6,024 nt of DNA. Source: Pseudomonadota bacterium. GTDB lineage: Bacteria > Pseudomonadota > Gammaproteobacteria > Burkholderiales > SG8-39. This document shows positions 1 through 5,799 of this stretch, piece by piece (position 1 is the stretch's first letter; every line of letters starts with the position of its first letter). Where the stretch lies: NCBI GenBank assembly GCA_021848555.1, contig JAJZUN010000191.1:1-6024 (forward strand), written 5' to 3'. Made by a program: the position numbers and the translations under genes. Under the pieces are notes generated by a model. The model was not told the DNA's origin. It ran no database searches and saw nothing but the letters and a program-made list of their open reading frames with translations.

Positions 1-392
1 CCGGCGCGCTCGCGCCGCGTCAGCGCGATGTGAAACCCGGCGAGGCGCGCGCTCCAGGCGATCTCATCCGCGGTATAGCCCCAGCTGAGCGGCGTTTCCG
101 CCGCGCCGGACAAAACGACGCCGCAGGACACCCACACCGCTTCAAGGCTGTTGGGCAGCAAGGTGGCCACCGCGTCCCCCGGCTGCACGCCCCCGGCCTG
201 CAGCCGCGCGGCCAACGCGTGGGCGCGCGCGCAAAGATCCGCATACGACAGGATCGCCCCGCATTGATCGCGCACTGCGGCGCGTTCGCCGAAGCGCGCC
301 GCCAGAGTGCGCAGCTCCCACGACCAGGGAATGCTTGCGAGCACCGCGCCCGCCGGGTCCGCGCTCAGCGCATCAGCAGATGCGGCAACCAT
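1..392 (-). CDS. AMP-forming acyl-CoA synthetase, N-terminal part (cut by window edge)
   Basis: The first 130 codons of a gene that continues beyond the left edge. The translation has the N-terminal layout of the ANL superfamily (AMP-dependent synthetases and ligases). A segment ending in AILSYADL (residues 46-53) precedes helical ALAARLQAGGVQPGD (59-73), then VATLLPNSLEAVWVSCGVVLSGAAETPL (split here: VATLLPNS at 75-82, AETPLSWGYTADEIAW at 98-113). This matches the usual 'LLPNS.E...A..G...AGA...PL.....ELA' pattern. The family adenylates a carboxylate with ATP and transfers the acyl group to CoA. The P-loop-like and adenylation motifs lie outside the window, so substrate class and intactness cannot be judged. 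The ATG at 392 overlaps the end of dctM by 28 nt and has no visible Shine-Dalgarno sequence. A GTG at codon 17 (344-342) is an alternative start. As last gene of the transporter operon it probably activates the imported acid (inference). Confidence 0.85.
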   Translation of the reverse strand, partial: MVAASADALSADPAGAVLASIPWSWELRTLAARFGERAAVRDQCGAILSYADLCARAHALAARLQAGGVQPGDAVATLLPNSLEAVWVSCGVVLSGAAETPLSWGYTADEIAWSARLAGFHIALTRRERA

Positions 393-1636
393 GTAGAAAA
401 TATCGGAACGTAGGTGATCAGGAGCAGCAGTCCGAGCATGAGCACGATGAACGGCACGGTGCCGCGCACCACCACGGCCAGCGGTGTGCGTGAAATGGCC
501 GCGATCACATACAGGTTGAGGCCGACCGGCGGCGTGAGCAGCGCGAGTTCCATGTTGATGACGATAATCACGCCGAAATGGATAGGATCGATGCCCAGGG
601 GCTTGAGCATCGGGATGATCACCGGCAGTGTGAGCAGCATCACCGAGAACACCTCGAGGAACATGCCGAGGATCAGCAGCACGATGTTGACGATCACCAG
701 GAACTGCCACCCCTTGATCTGCCATTCCGTGACCAGTTCCACCGCGCGCGTGGCAATGCCGGTCTCGGTGACCCAATGGCCCAACGCCAGAGCCACCGCA
801 ATGATGAGCATGATGGCCGCGGCATTGCGGACGGCCTCGGCGAGTACCGGCAGCAGCTCCCGCACCCGCATTTGCCGGTAGACGAACAGCGACAGCACGA
901 TCGCCACCACGGCTGACAATGCAGCCGATTCGGTCAGGGTGACGATGCCGCTGTAGAGCCCGCCGAGCACGATCACCGGCACCATGAAGGCGGGAATCGC
1001 GTAGACCGTACGGCGCATGCGGTCGCGCAAGGGCATGGCCTCGCCGCGCGCGTAGCCGTGGCGGCGGCTGTACCAGAAGATATAGCTCGCGAGCAGCGTC
1101 GCCTGCATCAGGCCGGGCACCACACCCGCCAGAAACAGCCGCGGGATCGATTCGTCGGCGAGTACGCCGTAGACGACAAACGCGAGGCTGGGCGGAATCA
1201 GGATGCCGAGCGTGCCCGAGGCACCGACGATGCCGGAGGCGAAATGCGGCTCGTAGCCGCGCTCGCGCATCGCCGGCACCAGGATGGTGCCCATGGCGAT
1301 GGCCGTGGCCACCGACGAGCCGCACATGGCGGCGAACACCGCGCAGGAAAACACGCATACCAGCCCCAGGCCGCCGCGCACCTGTCCGACCCAGGCCTCG
1401 GCCGCCCCGATCAGCGCCTTGGCCACGCCGCCGCGCTCCATCAGCGTGGCGGCCATGACGAAATACGGCACTGCCAGCAGCGTCTGCGAATTGAGTTCGT
1501 CGATGAGCTTCTGCGCGAACGAGAGCAGCTTGCCCTCGAAGCCGAACATCACCGCGCCGGTCGCCCCCATCGCGAGGTAGATCGGCACGCCGAGCACCAG
1601 CAGCACGAGGAACTGGACGAGAAAGACGTAGGTCAC
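365..1636 (-). CDS. dctM: TRAP transporter large permease subunit, DctM type
   Basis: The large membrane subunit of a tripartite ATP-independent periplasmic transporter, which moves substrate across the inner membrane using an ion gradient. At 423 aa it is the usual length for stand-alone DctM (not fused to DctQ). It is highly hydrophobic, with about 11-12 membrane segments. Family signatures are visible: VPYFVMAATLMERGG (56-70), MCGSSVATAIAMGT (104-117), GASGTLGILIPPSLAFVVYG (138-157), a second-repeat LTESAALSAVVA (234-245), MFLEVFSVMLLTLPVIIP (325-342) and LLTPPVGLNLYV (366-377). The start is GTG at 1636, sharing GTGA with the dctQ stop, which implies translational coupling; AAAGG about 10 nt upstream can serve as ribosome binding site. 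The TGA at 367-365 lies inside the next gene. No frameshift or missing motif is seen. Confidence 0.97.
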   Translation of the reverse strand: MTYVFLVQFLVLLVLGVPIYLAMGATGAVMFGFEGKLLSFAQKLIDELNSQTLLAVPYFVMAATLMERGGVAKALIGAAEAWVGQVRGGLGLVCVFSCAVFAAMCGSSVATAIAMGTILVPAMRERGYEPHFASGIVGASGTLGILIPPSLAFVVYGVLADESIPRLFLAGVVPGLMQATLLASYIFWYSRRHGYARGEAMPLRDRMRRTVYAIPAFMVPVIVLGGLYSGIVTLTESAALSAVVAIVLSLFVYRQMRVRELLPVLAEAVRNAAAIMLIIAVALALGHWVTETGIATRAVELVTEWQIKGWQFLVIVNIVLLILGMFLEVFSVMLLTLPVIIPMLKPLGIDPIHFGVIIVINMELALLTPPVGLNLYVIAAISRTPLAVVVRGTVPFIVLMLGLLLLITYVPIFSTWLPHLLMR

Positions 1637-2208
1637 GCCGTTGCGCCTTTTTTCCGGAACAGATCAAGGCAGCGCTTTGCATACGCCACGGCCATGAGCA
1701 GCGCACCCACCGGCAGGGCCGCCGTATAAATCCACAAGGGAAAGCGCAGGCTGGTGGTCGAGACGTCGCCGTAGGACCAGGTCTGCCAGGTGATCGCGGC
1801 ACCGTAGCCGACGAGCAACAGTGCGAATGCGAGTCCGAGCACCTCGCCGAAAATGCCGACCCAGCGGCGAAAGCCGGCCGGGAACATGGCGACGAACAGG
1901 TCGGCCCTGACATGGCGGTCGGCCGCGGTGACCAGCCCGAGCGCGAGGAACACCGCCCAGATCACGAGATACACCTGCACCTCGTCCGCGGCCTCGATGG
2001 TAAAGCGCGGAAGAAAATAGCGCACAAATACGTTGTAGGAGCAGACCAGCAGCGCGGCCAGCGCCAGGCCGCCGACCAGCAGCTCCTCGAACCGGGTCCA
2101 GACGGAGCGCGGCACCGCGTGCGGCGCGAGCTCGGCCTCGGCCTTGTCGGCGAGAGCGCTGGCCAGCTTCGCCTGCGCCGGCGCCTCCGGCGGCGTGCTG
2201 ATGGTCAC
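1633..2208 (-). CDS. dctQ: TRAP transporter small permease subunit, DctQ type
   Basis: The small membrane subunit of the TRAP transporter, which pairs with DctM. It has 191 aa and four predicted membrane helices at about 44-65, 78-98, 117-140 and 157-178. Conserved DctQ features are ADEVQVYLVIWAVFLALG (74-91), HVRADLF (99-105, usually H.RVDL.) and SLRFPLWIYTAALPVG (153-168). About 40 mostly hydrophilic, Ala/Glu-rich residues precede the first helix. The GTG at 2208 is the first possible start, since an in-frame TAA lies just upstream at 2217-2215. It has no good Shine-Dalgarno sequence. A GTG at codon 33, about a dozen residues before helix 1, is a possible alternative. The gene lies 36 nt after dctP and overlaps dctM by 4 nt. 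Confidence 0.95.
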   Translation of the reverse strand: MTISTPPEAPAQAKLASALADKAEAELAPHAVPRSVWTRFEELLVGGLALAALLVCSYNVFVRYFLPRFTIEAADEVQVYLVIWAVFLALGLVTAADRHVRADLFVAMFPAGFRRWVGIFGEVLGLAFALLLVGYGAAITWQTWSYGDVSTTSLRFPLWIYTAALPVGALLMAVAYAKRCLDLFRKKGATA

Positions 2209-2244
2209 CTCGGTTTAGCGTCGACTAGATCGCGAGCGCGACGG

Positions 2245-3276
2245 TCAGTACTCGACGTTGGCCGCACGCAACTCTTCCAGCCCGAGTTGCACCGCATCGG
2301 CGTCGATTTTCATTTCCTTGACCAGGTCGTTCTGCAGCGGCATCAGGCGCTTTCTCGCGGCAACAATTTCGGCCTTCGACGGTCCGGTGATCTTGATGCC
2401 GTTCTTGATCAACACGTCGCGCGCGGCGATCTGCGCCGCGGCGGCGTTCTTGCGTTCCTCGCCGACTGTCGCGTCCCAGGCGGCGACCAGGGCATTCTGC
2501 ACGTCCTTCGGCTGCTTGTTCCAGAAATCCAGACTTACCATGGGCACGTACTGGCCGAAGTACTGATAGTCCTCGAAGCTGTATTTCAGTCCCGAATCCC
2601 ACAGCTTGGCGGTGAAAGTGCTCTCATGCGTGGTGGTCACGGCATCGACCACGCCCTGGCTCAGCGCCAGCGGCAGGTCGGGCCAGGGAATCAGCGTGGG
2701 TGCCCCCCCTAGCCCCTTGATCCGCGCCGCGTTGGCGCTGCCGCCGGGGAAGCGGATTTTCATGCCCTTTAGGTCATCGTAAGTATTGATCGGCTTGGAC
2801 ACGCTGTAGAAATGCTGGAAGCCGAGGTCCATCCACTTGCCCAGGATCTTGACCTTGAGCCGCTCTTCCATGCGCTTGTTGACGAACTGGCCGAGCTTGC
2901 CGTCCATGATCTTGTGCACCGTGTCCGCGTCCACGCCATAGAACATGGGCAGCATCTGGATCGCGGTGTTGGGCTCGATCCCGTCGAGTTGCCAGGTGCC
3001 GGGGATGCCCATCTCGATCGCATTCTGGCGCAGCGCCTTGGGAATGTCGCGGTCGCGGAACAATTGCGCGCTGGGATAGATCTCCACCGCAAACTTGTTG
3101 CCCAGGCGCTTTTTCAACTCGGCGGCGAACGCCTCGGTGCCCTTGTTGCGCACGTGCGTCGCATTGGTGTCCAGCGATATGCGTATTTTCTCCTGCGACA
3201 GTGCCGCGGTATGCGGCAGCAGCGTCATGGCCAGGCCGGCAAGCGCCAGCGCAAGGGTGTTGCGTACTCGTTTCAT
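2245..3276 (-). CDS. dctP: TRAP transporter periplasmic solute-binding protein, DctP family
   Basis: The extracytoplasmic receptor that captures the substrate and hands it to DctQM. It has 343 aa, typical of the family. A Sec-type signal peptide is visible: MKRVR, then a hydrophobic stretch (about 8-21) and a likely cleavage near 25-28 (ALS before QEK). The mature part starts with the usual beta strand (IRISLDTNATH). The hallmark is DDLKGMKIRFPGG (167-179), whose Arg175 aligns with the conserved TRAP-receptor arginine that forms a salt bridge with the ligand carboxylate, so an organic acid ligand is likely. WPDLPLALSQGVVDAV (198-213) is the second signature. The next segment reads TTTHESTF where many DctP proteins have GQENP, so the ligand may not be a plain C4-dicarboxylate (inference). 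The ATG at 3276 is supported by GAGGAGG 4 nt upstream. It is the first gene of the leftward operon. Confidence 0.96.
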   Translation of the reverse strand: MKRVRNTLALALAGLAMTLLPHTAALSQEKIRISLDTNATHVRNKGTEAFAAELKKRLGNKFAVEIYPSAQLFRDRDIPKALRQNAIEMGIPGTWQLDGIEPNTAIQMLPMFYGVDADTVHKIMDGKLGQFVNKRMEERLKVKILGKWMDLGFQHFYSVSKPINTYDDLKGMKIRFPGGSANAARIKGLGGAPTLIPWPDLPLALSQGVVDAVTTTHESTFTAKLWDSGLKYSFEDYQYFGQYVPMVSLDFWNKQPKDVQNALVAAWDATVGEERKNAAAAQIAARDVLIKNGIKITGPSKAEIVAARKRLMPLQNDLVKEMKIDADAVQLGLEELRAANVEY

Positions 3277-3280
3277 GTTG

Positions 3281-3287
3281 CCTCCTC
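3281..3287 (-). promoter_or_regulatory. Strong ribosome binding site of dctP
   Basis: The minus strand reads GAGGAGG followed by CAAC and the ATG of dctP. This is a near-perfect anti-Shine-Dalgarno match and the strongest in the leftward operon. It fixes the dctP start at 3276 and fits the high receptor-to-permease ratio usual for TRAP systems. Confidence 0.85.
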
Positions 3288-3301
3288 GGTCTTGGTCGTT
3301 G

Positions 3302-3330
3302 ATTATGATTTTATCGTGTCAGATTGACAC
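3302..3330 (-). promoter_or_regulatory. Predicted sigma-70 promoter for the dctPQM operon
   Basis: On the minus strand CATAAT (3307-3302, five of six bases of TATAAT) lies 17 nt downstream of GTGTCA (3330-3325, three of six bases of TTGACA). Transcription would start near 3295 and leave a leader of about 19 nt containing the GAGGAGG ribosome binding site. The weak -35 box lies inside an inverted repeat, which would suit activator or repressor control. Read by eye; not tested. Confidence 0.4.
3316..3330. promoter_or_regulatory. Inverted repeat GTGTCA-N3-TGACAC (candidate operator)
   Basis: The arms are perfect 6-bp complements, GTGTCA at 3316-3321 and TGACAC at 3325-3330, separated by GAT. 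The right arm overlaps the predicted -35 boxes of both divergent promoters, so a dimeric regulator here could control both operons at once. An extended copy of the half-site, GTGTCAAT, recurs at 3380-3387. The regulator family cannot be told from the sequence; the size and spacing would fit a dimeric helix-turn-helix protein. Confidence 0.45.
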
Positions 3331-3353
3331 CGCGAGCTTCGCTGGGTTTCAAT
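3324..3353 (+). promoter_or_regulatory. Predicted sigma-70 promoter for the oxidase/CoA-transferase operon
   Basis: A perfect TTGACA (3324-3329) is followed after 18 nt by TTCAAT (3348-3353, four of six bases of TATAAT). Transcription would start near 3360, giving a leader of roughly 160 nt before the oxidase ATG. The -35 box is in the right arm of GTGTCA-GAT-TGACAC, and the -10 box overlaps the start of the 14-bp palindrome at 3351. A protein on either site could block RNA polymerase. Read by eye; not tested. Confidence 0.4.
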
Positions 3354-3371
3354 GTACGTACATTCGAATGT
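3351..3371. promoter_or_regulatory. Two interlocked perfect palindromes (candidate operator)
   Basis: AATGTACGTACATT (3351-3364) is a perfect 14-bp palindrome. ACATTCGAATGT (3360-3371) is a perfect 12-bp palindrome that shares five bases with it. Together they place three AATGT half-sites in alternating orientation at 3351, 3360 and 3367. The first palindrome begins within the predicted -10 box of the rightward promoter and covers its start point, a typical repressor position. Which protein binds is unknown. Confidence 0.5.
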
Positions 3372-3429
3372 CTTGTAAAGTGTCAATTTCCTGCGACCCG
3401 GATCCAGCCGGCGCGCAACCGGAACCTAC

Positions 3430-3522
3430 ATGAAACCGACAACTACGAGCCTGCCGCAGACAGCGGCGAAGCCATCCCGTCATCGCGCCGCGCCGGCAAA
3501 GCGCAAGCCGAGGCCGGCATGA
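3430..3522 (+). CDS. Possible 30-codon leader ORF overlapping the oxidase start
   Basis: This ATG opens 30 codons that end at TGA 3520-3522, sharing ATGA with the oxidase ATG at 3519. The peptide begins MKPTTTSLPQTAAK and ends KRKPRPA. It has four Lys, four Arg, one His and six Pro and no acidic residue. The arrangement would allow the ribosome to re-initiate on the oxidase gene. The only upstream ribosome-binding hint is a weak GGA about 7 nt before the ATG. High GC favours chance open frames, and Pro/Arg/Ala-rich peptides are common in such frames. No known leader peptide is recognised. Confidence 0.25.
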   Translation: MKPTTTSLPQTAAKPSRHRAAPAKRKPRPA

Positions 3523-4601
3523 CTGCGCCCCCGTTCCTGACCCTGCACGAACTGGTGAAGAAGGCGCGGCAGAAGCTGAGCCACGACAACTGGGACTATA
3601 TCGTCGGCGGCACCGAAACCGAAACCACCCTGAGGCGCAACCGGCTCGCACTGGATTCGATCGCATTCCGCCCGCGGGTGCTGCGCGATGTGAGCAGCAT
3701 CGATGCCTCGGCGAATTTTCTCGGCCGCGCGCTGCGCCTGCCCATCGTGCTTGCCCCCGTCGGCGGCCTGGAACTGTTCGCACCCGAAGGCGGCAGCGCC
3801 GCGGCCAAGGCAGCGCAGGAGTTCGGCGTCTGCCACATGCTGAGTTCGGTGTGCGAACCGGGTCTGGATGCCGTGGCGCAAGCGGCCCCCGGGGCGCTGC
3901 GCATCTTTCAGCTGTACACGCGCGGCGACGCCGGCTGGGTCGATGCGATGGCCGAGCGCGCCATCGCCGCCGGCTACGGCGCGTTCTGCCTCACCGTCGA
4001 TACCGCCTACTACAGCCGGCGCGAGCGCGACATCGCAAAGCGTCACAGCCGCAGCGGCCCGATGCCGCAAAGACAGTTTCAGGCCCGGCTCACCTGGGAC
4101 GACGTGGCCCGGCTCAAAGCCAAGTTCGCCATCCCGCTCATCCTCAAAGGCATCGCCACCGCGGAGGACGCCGCGCTTGCGCTGGAGCATGGCGTGGACA
4201 TGATCTATGTCTCCAACCACGGCGGACGCCAGCTCGATCACGGGCGAGGAGCGATGGACGTGCTGCCGGAGATCGTCGCCGCGGTCGGCGGGCGCGCACC
4301 CGTCATCGTCGACGGCGGATTCAATCGCGGCACGGACGTCGTCAAGGCGCTCGCCGCCGGTGCAAACATGGTCGGCCTCGGCCGCATGCAATGCATCGGT
4401 CTGGCCGCGGGCGGGCAGGCGGGCCTGACGCGCCTGCTGGAGATTCTGGAGCAGGAGATTCAGATCTGCCTCGGCTTGCTCGGGGTCAATTCCTGGGCCG
4501 AACTCGACCGCTCGTATCTGCACCCTGCGCCCCCGGTCGGCGCGGGCGACACGCTGGGCGCGTTTCCTCTGCTCTCGCTCGAGGAGAAGTCGTTCTATTA
4601 G
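3519..4601 (+). CDS. FMN-dependent alpha-hydroxy-acid oxidase/dehydrogenase
   Basis: A TIM-barrel flavoenzyme of the glycolate oxidase / lactate dehydrogenase (LldD) / mandelate dehydrogenase family, which oxidises a 2-hydroxy acid to a 2-oxo acid. With the ATG at 3519 it has 360 aa, normal for the family. Expected active-site residues, by alignment from memory to glycolate oxidase, are Tyr27 (DYIVGGTE), Tyr133 (FQLY), Asp161 (LTVDT), Lys210 (LILKGI), and His234 and Arg237 (SNHGGRQLD). FMN-phosphate contacts are DGG (265-267) and GLGR (286-289). The position of glycolate oxidase Trp108 is Val111 (MLSSVCEP), as in lactate-type enzymes. The loop after strand 4 is short (about 172-192) and lacks the long membrane-binding insert of LldD/MdlB, suggesting a soluble enzyme. 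GAGG 5 nt upstream supports this start. An in-frame extension back to a TTG at 3324 would run through the promoter region and is not accepted. It leads the rightward operon; its substrate is unknown. Confidence 0.93.
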   Translation: MTAPPFLTLHELVKKARQKLSHDNWDYIVGGTETETTLRRNRLALDSIAFRPRVLRDVSSIDASANFLGRALRLPIVLAPVGGLELFAPEGGSAAAKAAQEFGVCHMLSSVCEPGLDAVAQAAPGALRIFQLYTRGDAGWVDAMAERAIAAGYGAFCLTVDTAYYSRRERDIAKRHSRSGPMPQRQFQARLTWDDVARLKAKFAIPLILKGIATAEDAALALEHGVDMIYVSNHGGRQLDHGRGAMDVLPEIVAAVGGRAPVIVDGGFNRGTDVVKALAAGANMVGLGRMQCIGLAAGGQAGLTRLLEILEQEIQICLGLLGVNSWAELDRSYLHPAPPVGAGDTLGAFPLLSLEEKSFY

Positions 4602-4631
4602 GCGCTCCGGTCATGATGACAAATCCAAGCA

Positions 4632-5792
4632 ATGAGTGATCAGCCGACGGTAAGCACGGATGGCGCGCCACTGGCCGGTCTGGTCGTGATCGAACTCGGC
4701 AGCAGCGTCGCCGCGCCCTTCGCCGGGCAGATCCTGGCCGACCTGGGCGCGGAAGTGATCAAAGTGGAGAAGGCCGAAGGCGACGATGCGCGCCACTGGG
4801 GGCCGCCGTTCTGGGAAGGCGCGGCGGCGTCGTTTCAGCCGCTCAACCGCAACAAGAAGTCGGTGATGTGCAATATGCGCGACGCGACCCAACTCGCGGC
4901 GCTGAAGCGCCTGATCCTCGAGCGCGCCGACATGGTGCTGCAGAACCTGCGCCCCGGACAGGTGGATAAGCTGGGACTGGACGGCGCCGCTCTGTGCGCG
5001 CAAAAGCCGGCGCTGATCTATTGCAACCTCGGCGCATTCGGAAACAAAGGCCCGCTCAAGGACCGTCCCGGCTACGATCCGCTGATGCAGGCCTTCGGCG
5101 GCATCATGAGCACCACCGGCGAAGAAGGGCGGCCGCCGGTGCGCGTCGGCCCCTCCATCGTCGACCTCGGCACCGGCATGTGGGCGGTGATCGGCATGCT
5201 CACCGCGCTCAAGCGCAGGGCCGACAGCGGCCGCGGCGGCGTCGTCGACGTGTCGCTGTTCGAAACCGCGGCCGGGTGGATGTCGCTGCTCGCCGCCAAT
5301 TATCTCGCCTCGGGTGAATTGCCGAAGAGGCTGGGTTCGGGCGCGATCGGCATCGTGCCCTATCGCGCCTATGCCACCCGCGACAGCGACCTCGTCGTCG
5401 CCGCCGGCAGCGACGCCCTGTTCCGCAAGCTCGCACAGGTGCTGGGACATGCCGAATGGACCGACGATCCGCGTTTTGCCAGCAACCCGAAACGGGTGGA
5501 GCACCAGGGCACGCTGTACGCACTGATCGAGGCCGAAATGGCCGGGCGCAGCAACGCCGAATGGATCGCCCTGCTGGAGCAGGCCGGCATCCCCTGCGCG
5601 CCGGTGCAGAACGTGGCCGAGATGATCGCTCACGAGCAGACCAAGGCGCTCTGCCTGATGCAGCCGGTGCCCGACAGCGCGATGAATTTCGTCGGCCTGC
5701 CGCTCTCCTTCGACGGCGTCCGGCCCGCGATCCGCAGCCGCCCGCCCGGCCTGGGCGAGCATACCGAACAAATCCTGAAAACCAAGGAGTGA
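4632..5792 (+). CDS. CaiB/BaiF family III CoA-transferase
   Basis: Members move CoA between acyl-CoA donors and carboxylic acids without ATP (formyl-CoA:oxalate, carnitine, succinyl-CoA:dicarboxylate and related transferases). The 386 aa length is typical. Seen in order: PLAGLVVIELGSSVAAPFAGQILADLGAEV (split: VVIELGSSVAAPFAG 18-32, LADLGAEVIKVEK 36-48), RNKKSV (73-78), NLRPG (105-109), RPGYDPLMQAFGGIMSTTGE (145-164), VDVSLFE (205-211), GIPCAPV (319-325) and PGLGEHT (372-378). Asp178 in SIVDLGTGMWA aligns with the catalytic aspartate of formyl-CoA transferase (Asp169), so the protein should be active. It starts 30 nt after the oxidase stop with no clear Shine-Dalgarno sequence, so coupling or leaderless-like initiation is possible. 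CoA donor and acceptor cannot be read from the sequence. Its presence beside a ligase suggests it acts on a later intermediate or recycles CoA (inference). Confidence 0.95.
   Translation: MSDQPTVSTDGAPLAGLVVIELGSSVAAPFAGQILADLGAEVIKVEKAEGDDARHWGPPFWEGAAASFQPLNRNKKSVMCNMRDATQLAALKRLILERADMVLQNLRPGQVDKLGLDGAALCAQKPALIYCNLGAFGNKGPLKDRPGYDPLMQAFGGIMSTTGEEGRPPVRVGPSIVDLGTGMWAVIGMLTALKRRADSGRGGVVDVSLFETAAGWMSLLAANYLASGELPKRLGSGAIGIVPYRAYATRDSDLVVAAGSDALFRKLAQVLGHAEWTDDPRFASNPKRVEHQGTLYALIEAEMAGRSNAEWIALLEQAGIPCAPVQNVAEMIAHEQTKALCLMQPVPDSAMNFVGLPLSFDGVRPAIRSRPPGLGEHTEQILKTKE
5784..5789 (+). promoter_or_regulatory. Ribosome binding site of the enoyl-CoA hydratase/isomerase gene
   Basis: AAGGAG lies within the last codons of the CoA-transferase gene, 10 nt before the ATG at 5800. 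It supports that start and a tightly linked operon. Confidence 0.7.
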
Positions 5793-5799
5793 CGCAACC

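Larger units (their letters stand above)
3323..3387. repeat. Inverted 8-bp repeat ATTGACAC flanking the palindromes
   Basis: ATTGACAC at 3323-3330 has its exact reverse complement GTGTCAAT at 3380-3387, with 49 bases between. The two copies face each other around the interlocked palindromes. The left copy contains the rightward -35 box. The right copy gives a perfect TTGACA on the minus strand (3386-3381), but no good -10 follows it at the correct spacing, so it is more likely a regulator half-site than a promoter. Confidence 0.4.
3277..3518. promoter_or_regulatory. Divergent intergenic control region between the two operons
   Basis: These 242 bases are the only sizeable non-coding stretch. 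The left part (about 3295-3390) is much AT-richer than the flanking genes and contains the predicted promoters and all the dyads listed separately. The right part (about 3391-3518) is GC-rich again and forms the leader of the oxidase gene, with a possible small ORF from 3430. No regulator gene lies inside or next to the region, so whatever binds here is encoded elsewhere. No terminator-like hairpin followed by a T run was seen. Confidence 0.8.

Noticed and set aside
1058..1729. A 223-codon plus-strand open frame antisense to dctM and dctQ
   Set aside because: The translation is extremely rich in His, Arg, Gln and Ala and mirrors strongly hydrophobic membrane proteins, a typical shadow.
2703..2709. 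Run of seven C inside dctP, a possible frameshift site
   Set aside because: The reading frame and family motifs continue unbroken across it (GLGGAPTLIP), so there is no sign of a slip or sequencing error.
3391..3429. GC-rich CCGG repeats in the oxidase leader as a riboswitch or attenuator
   Set aside because: Only 4-bp complementary pieces are present, with no long stem and no T run, so no defined RNA structure is supported.
3324..3518. N-terminal extension of the oxidase by 65 residues from a TTG start
   Set aside because: It would run through the predicted rightward promoter and palindromes, has no ribosome binding site, and is unlike the family N-terminus. The ATG at 3519 gives the normal length.
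3480..4523. A 347-codon minus-strand open frame antisense to the oxidase gene
   Set aside because: Low-complexity His/Arg/Ala/Gly translation with no motif, lying fully over a gene with intact catalytic residues.
3851..4639. A 262-codon plus-strand open frame inside the oxidase gene in another frame
   Set aside because: Arg-rich low-complexity translation with no start signal, overlapping the conserved flavoenzyme core.
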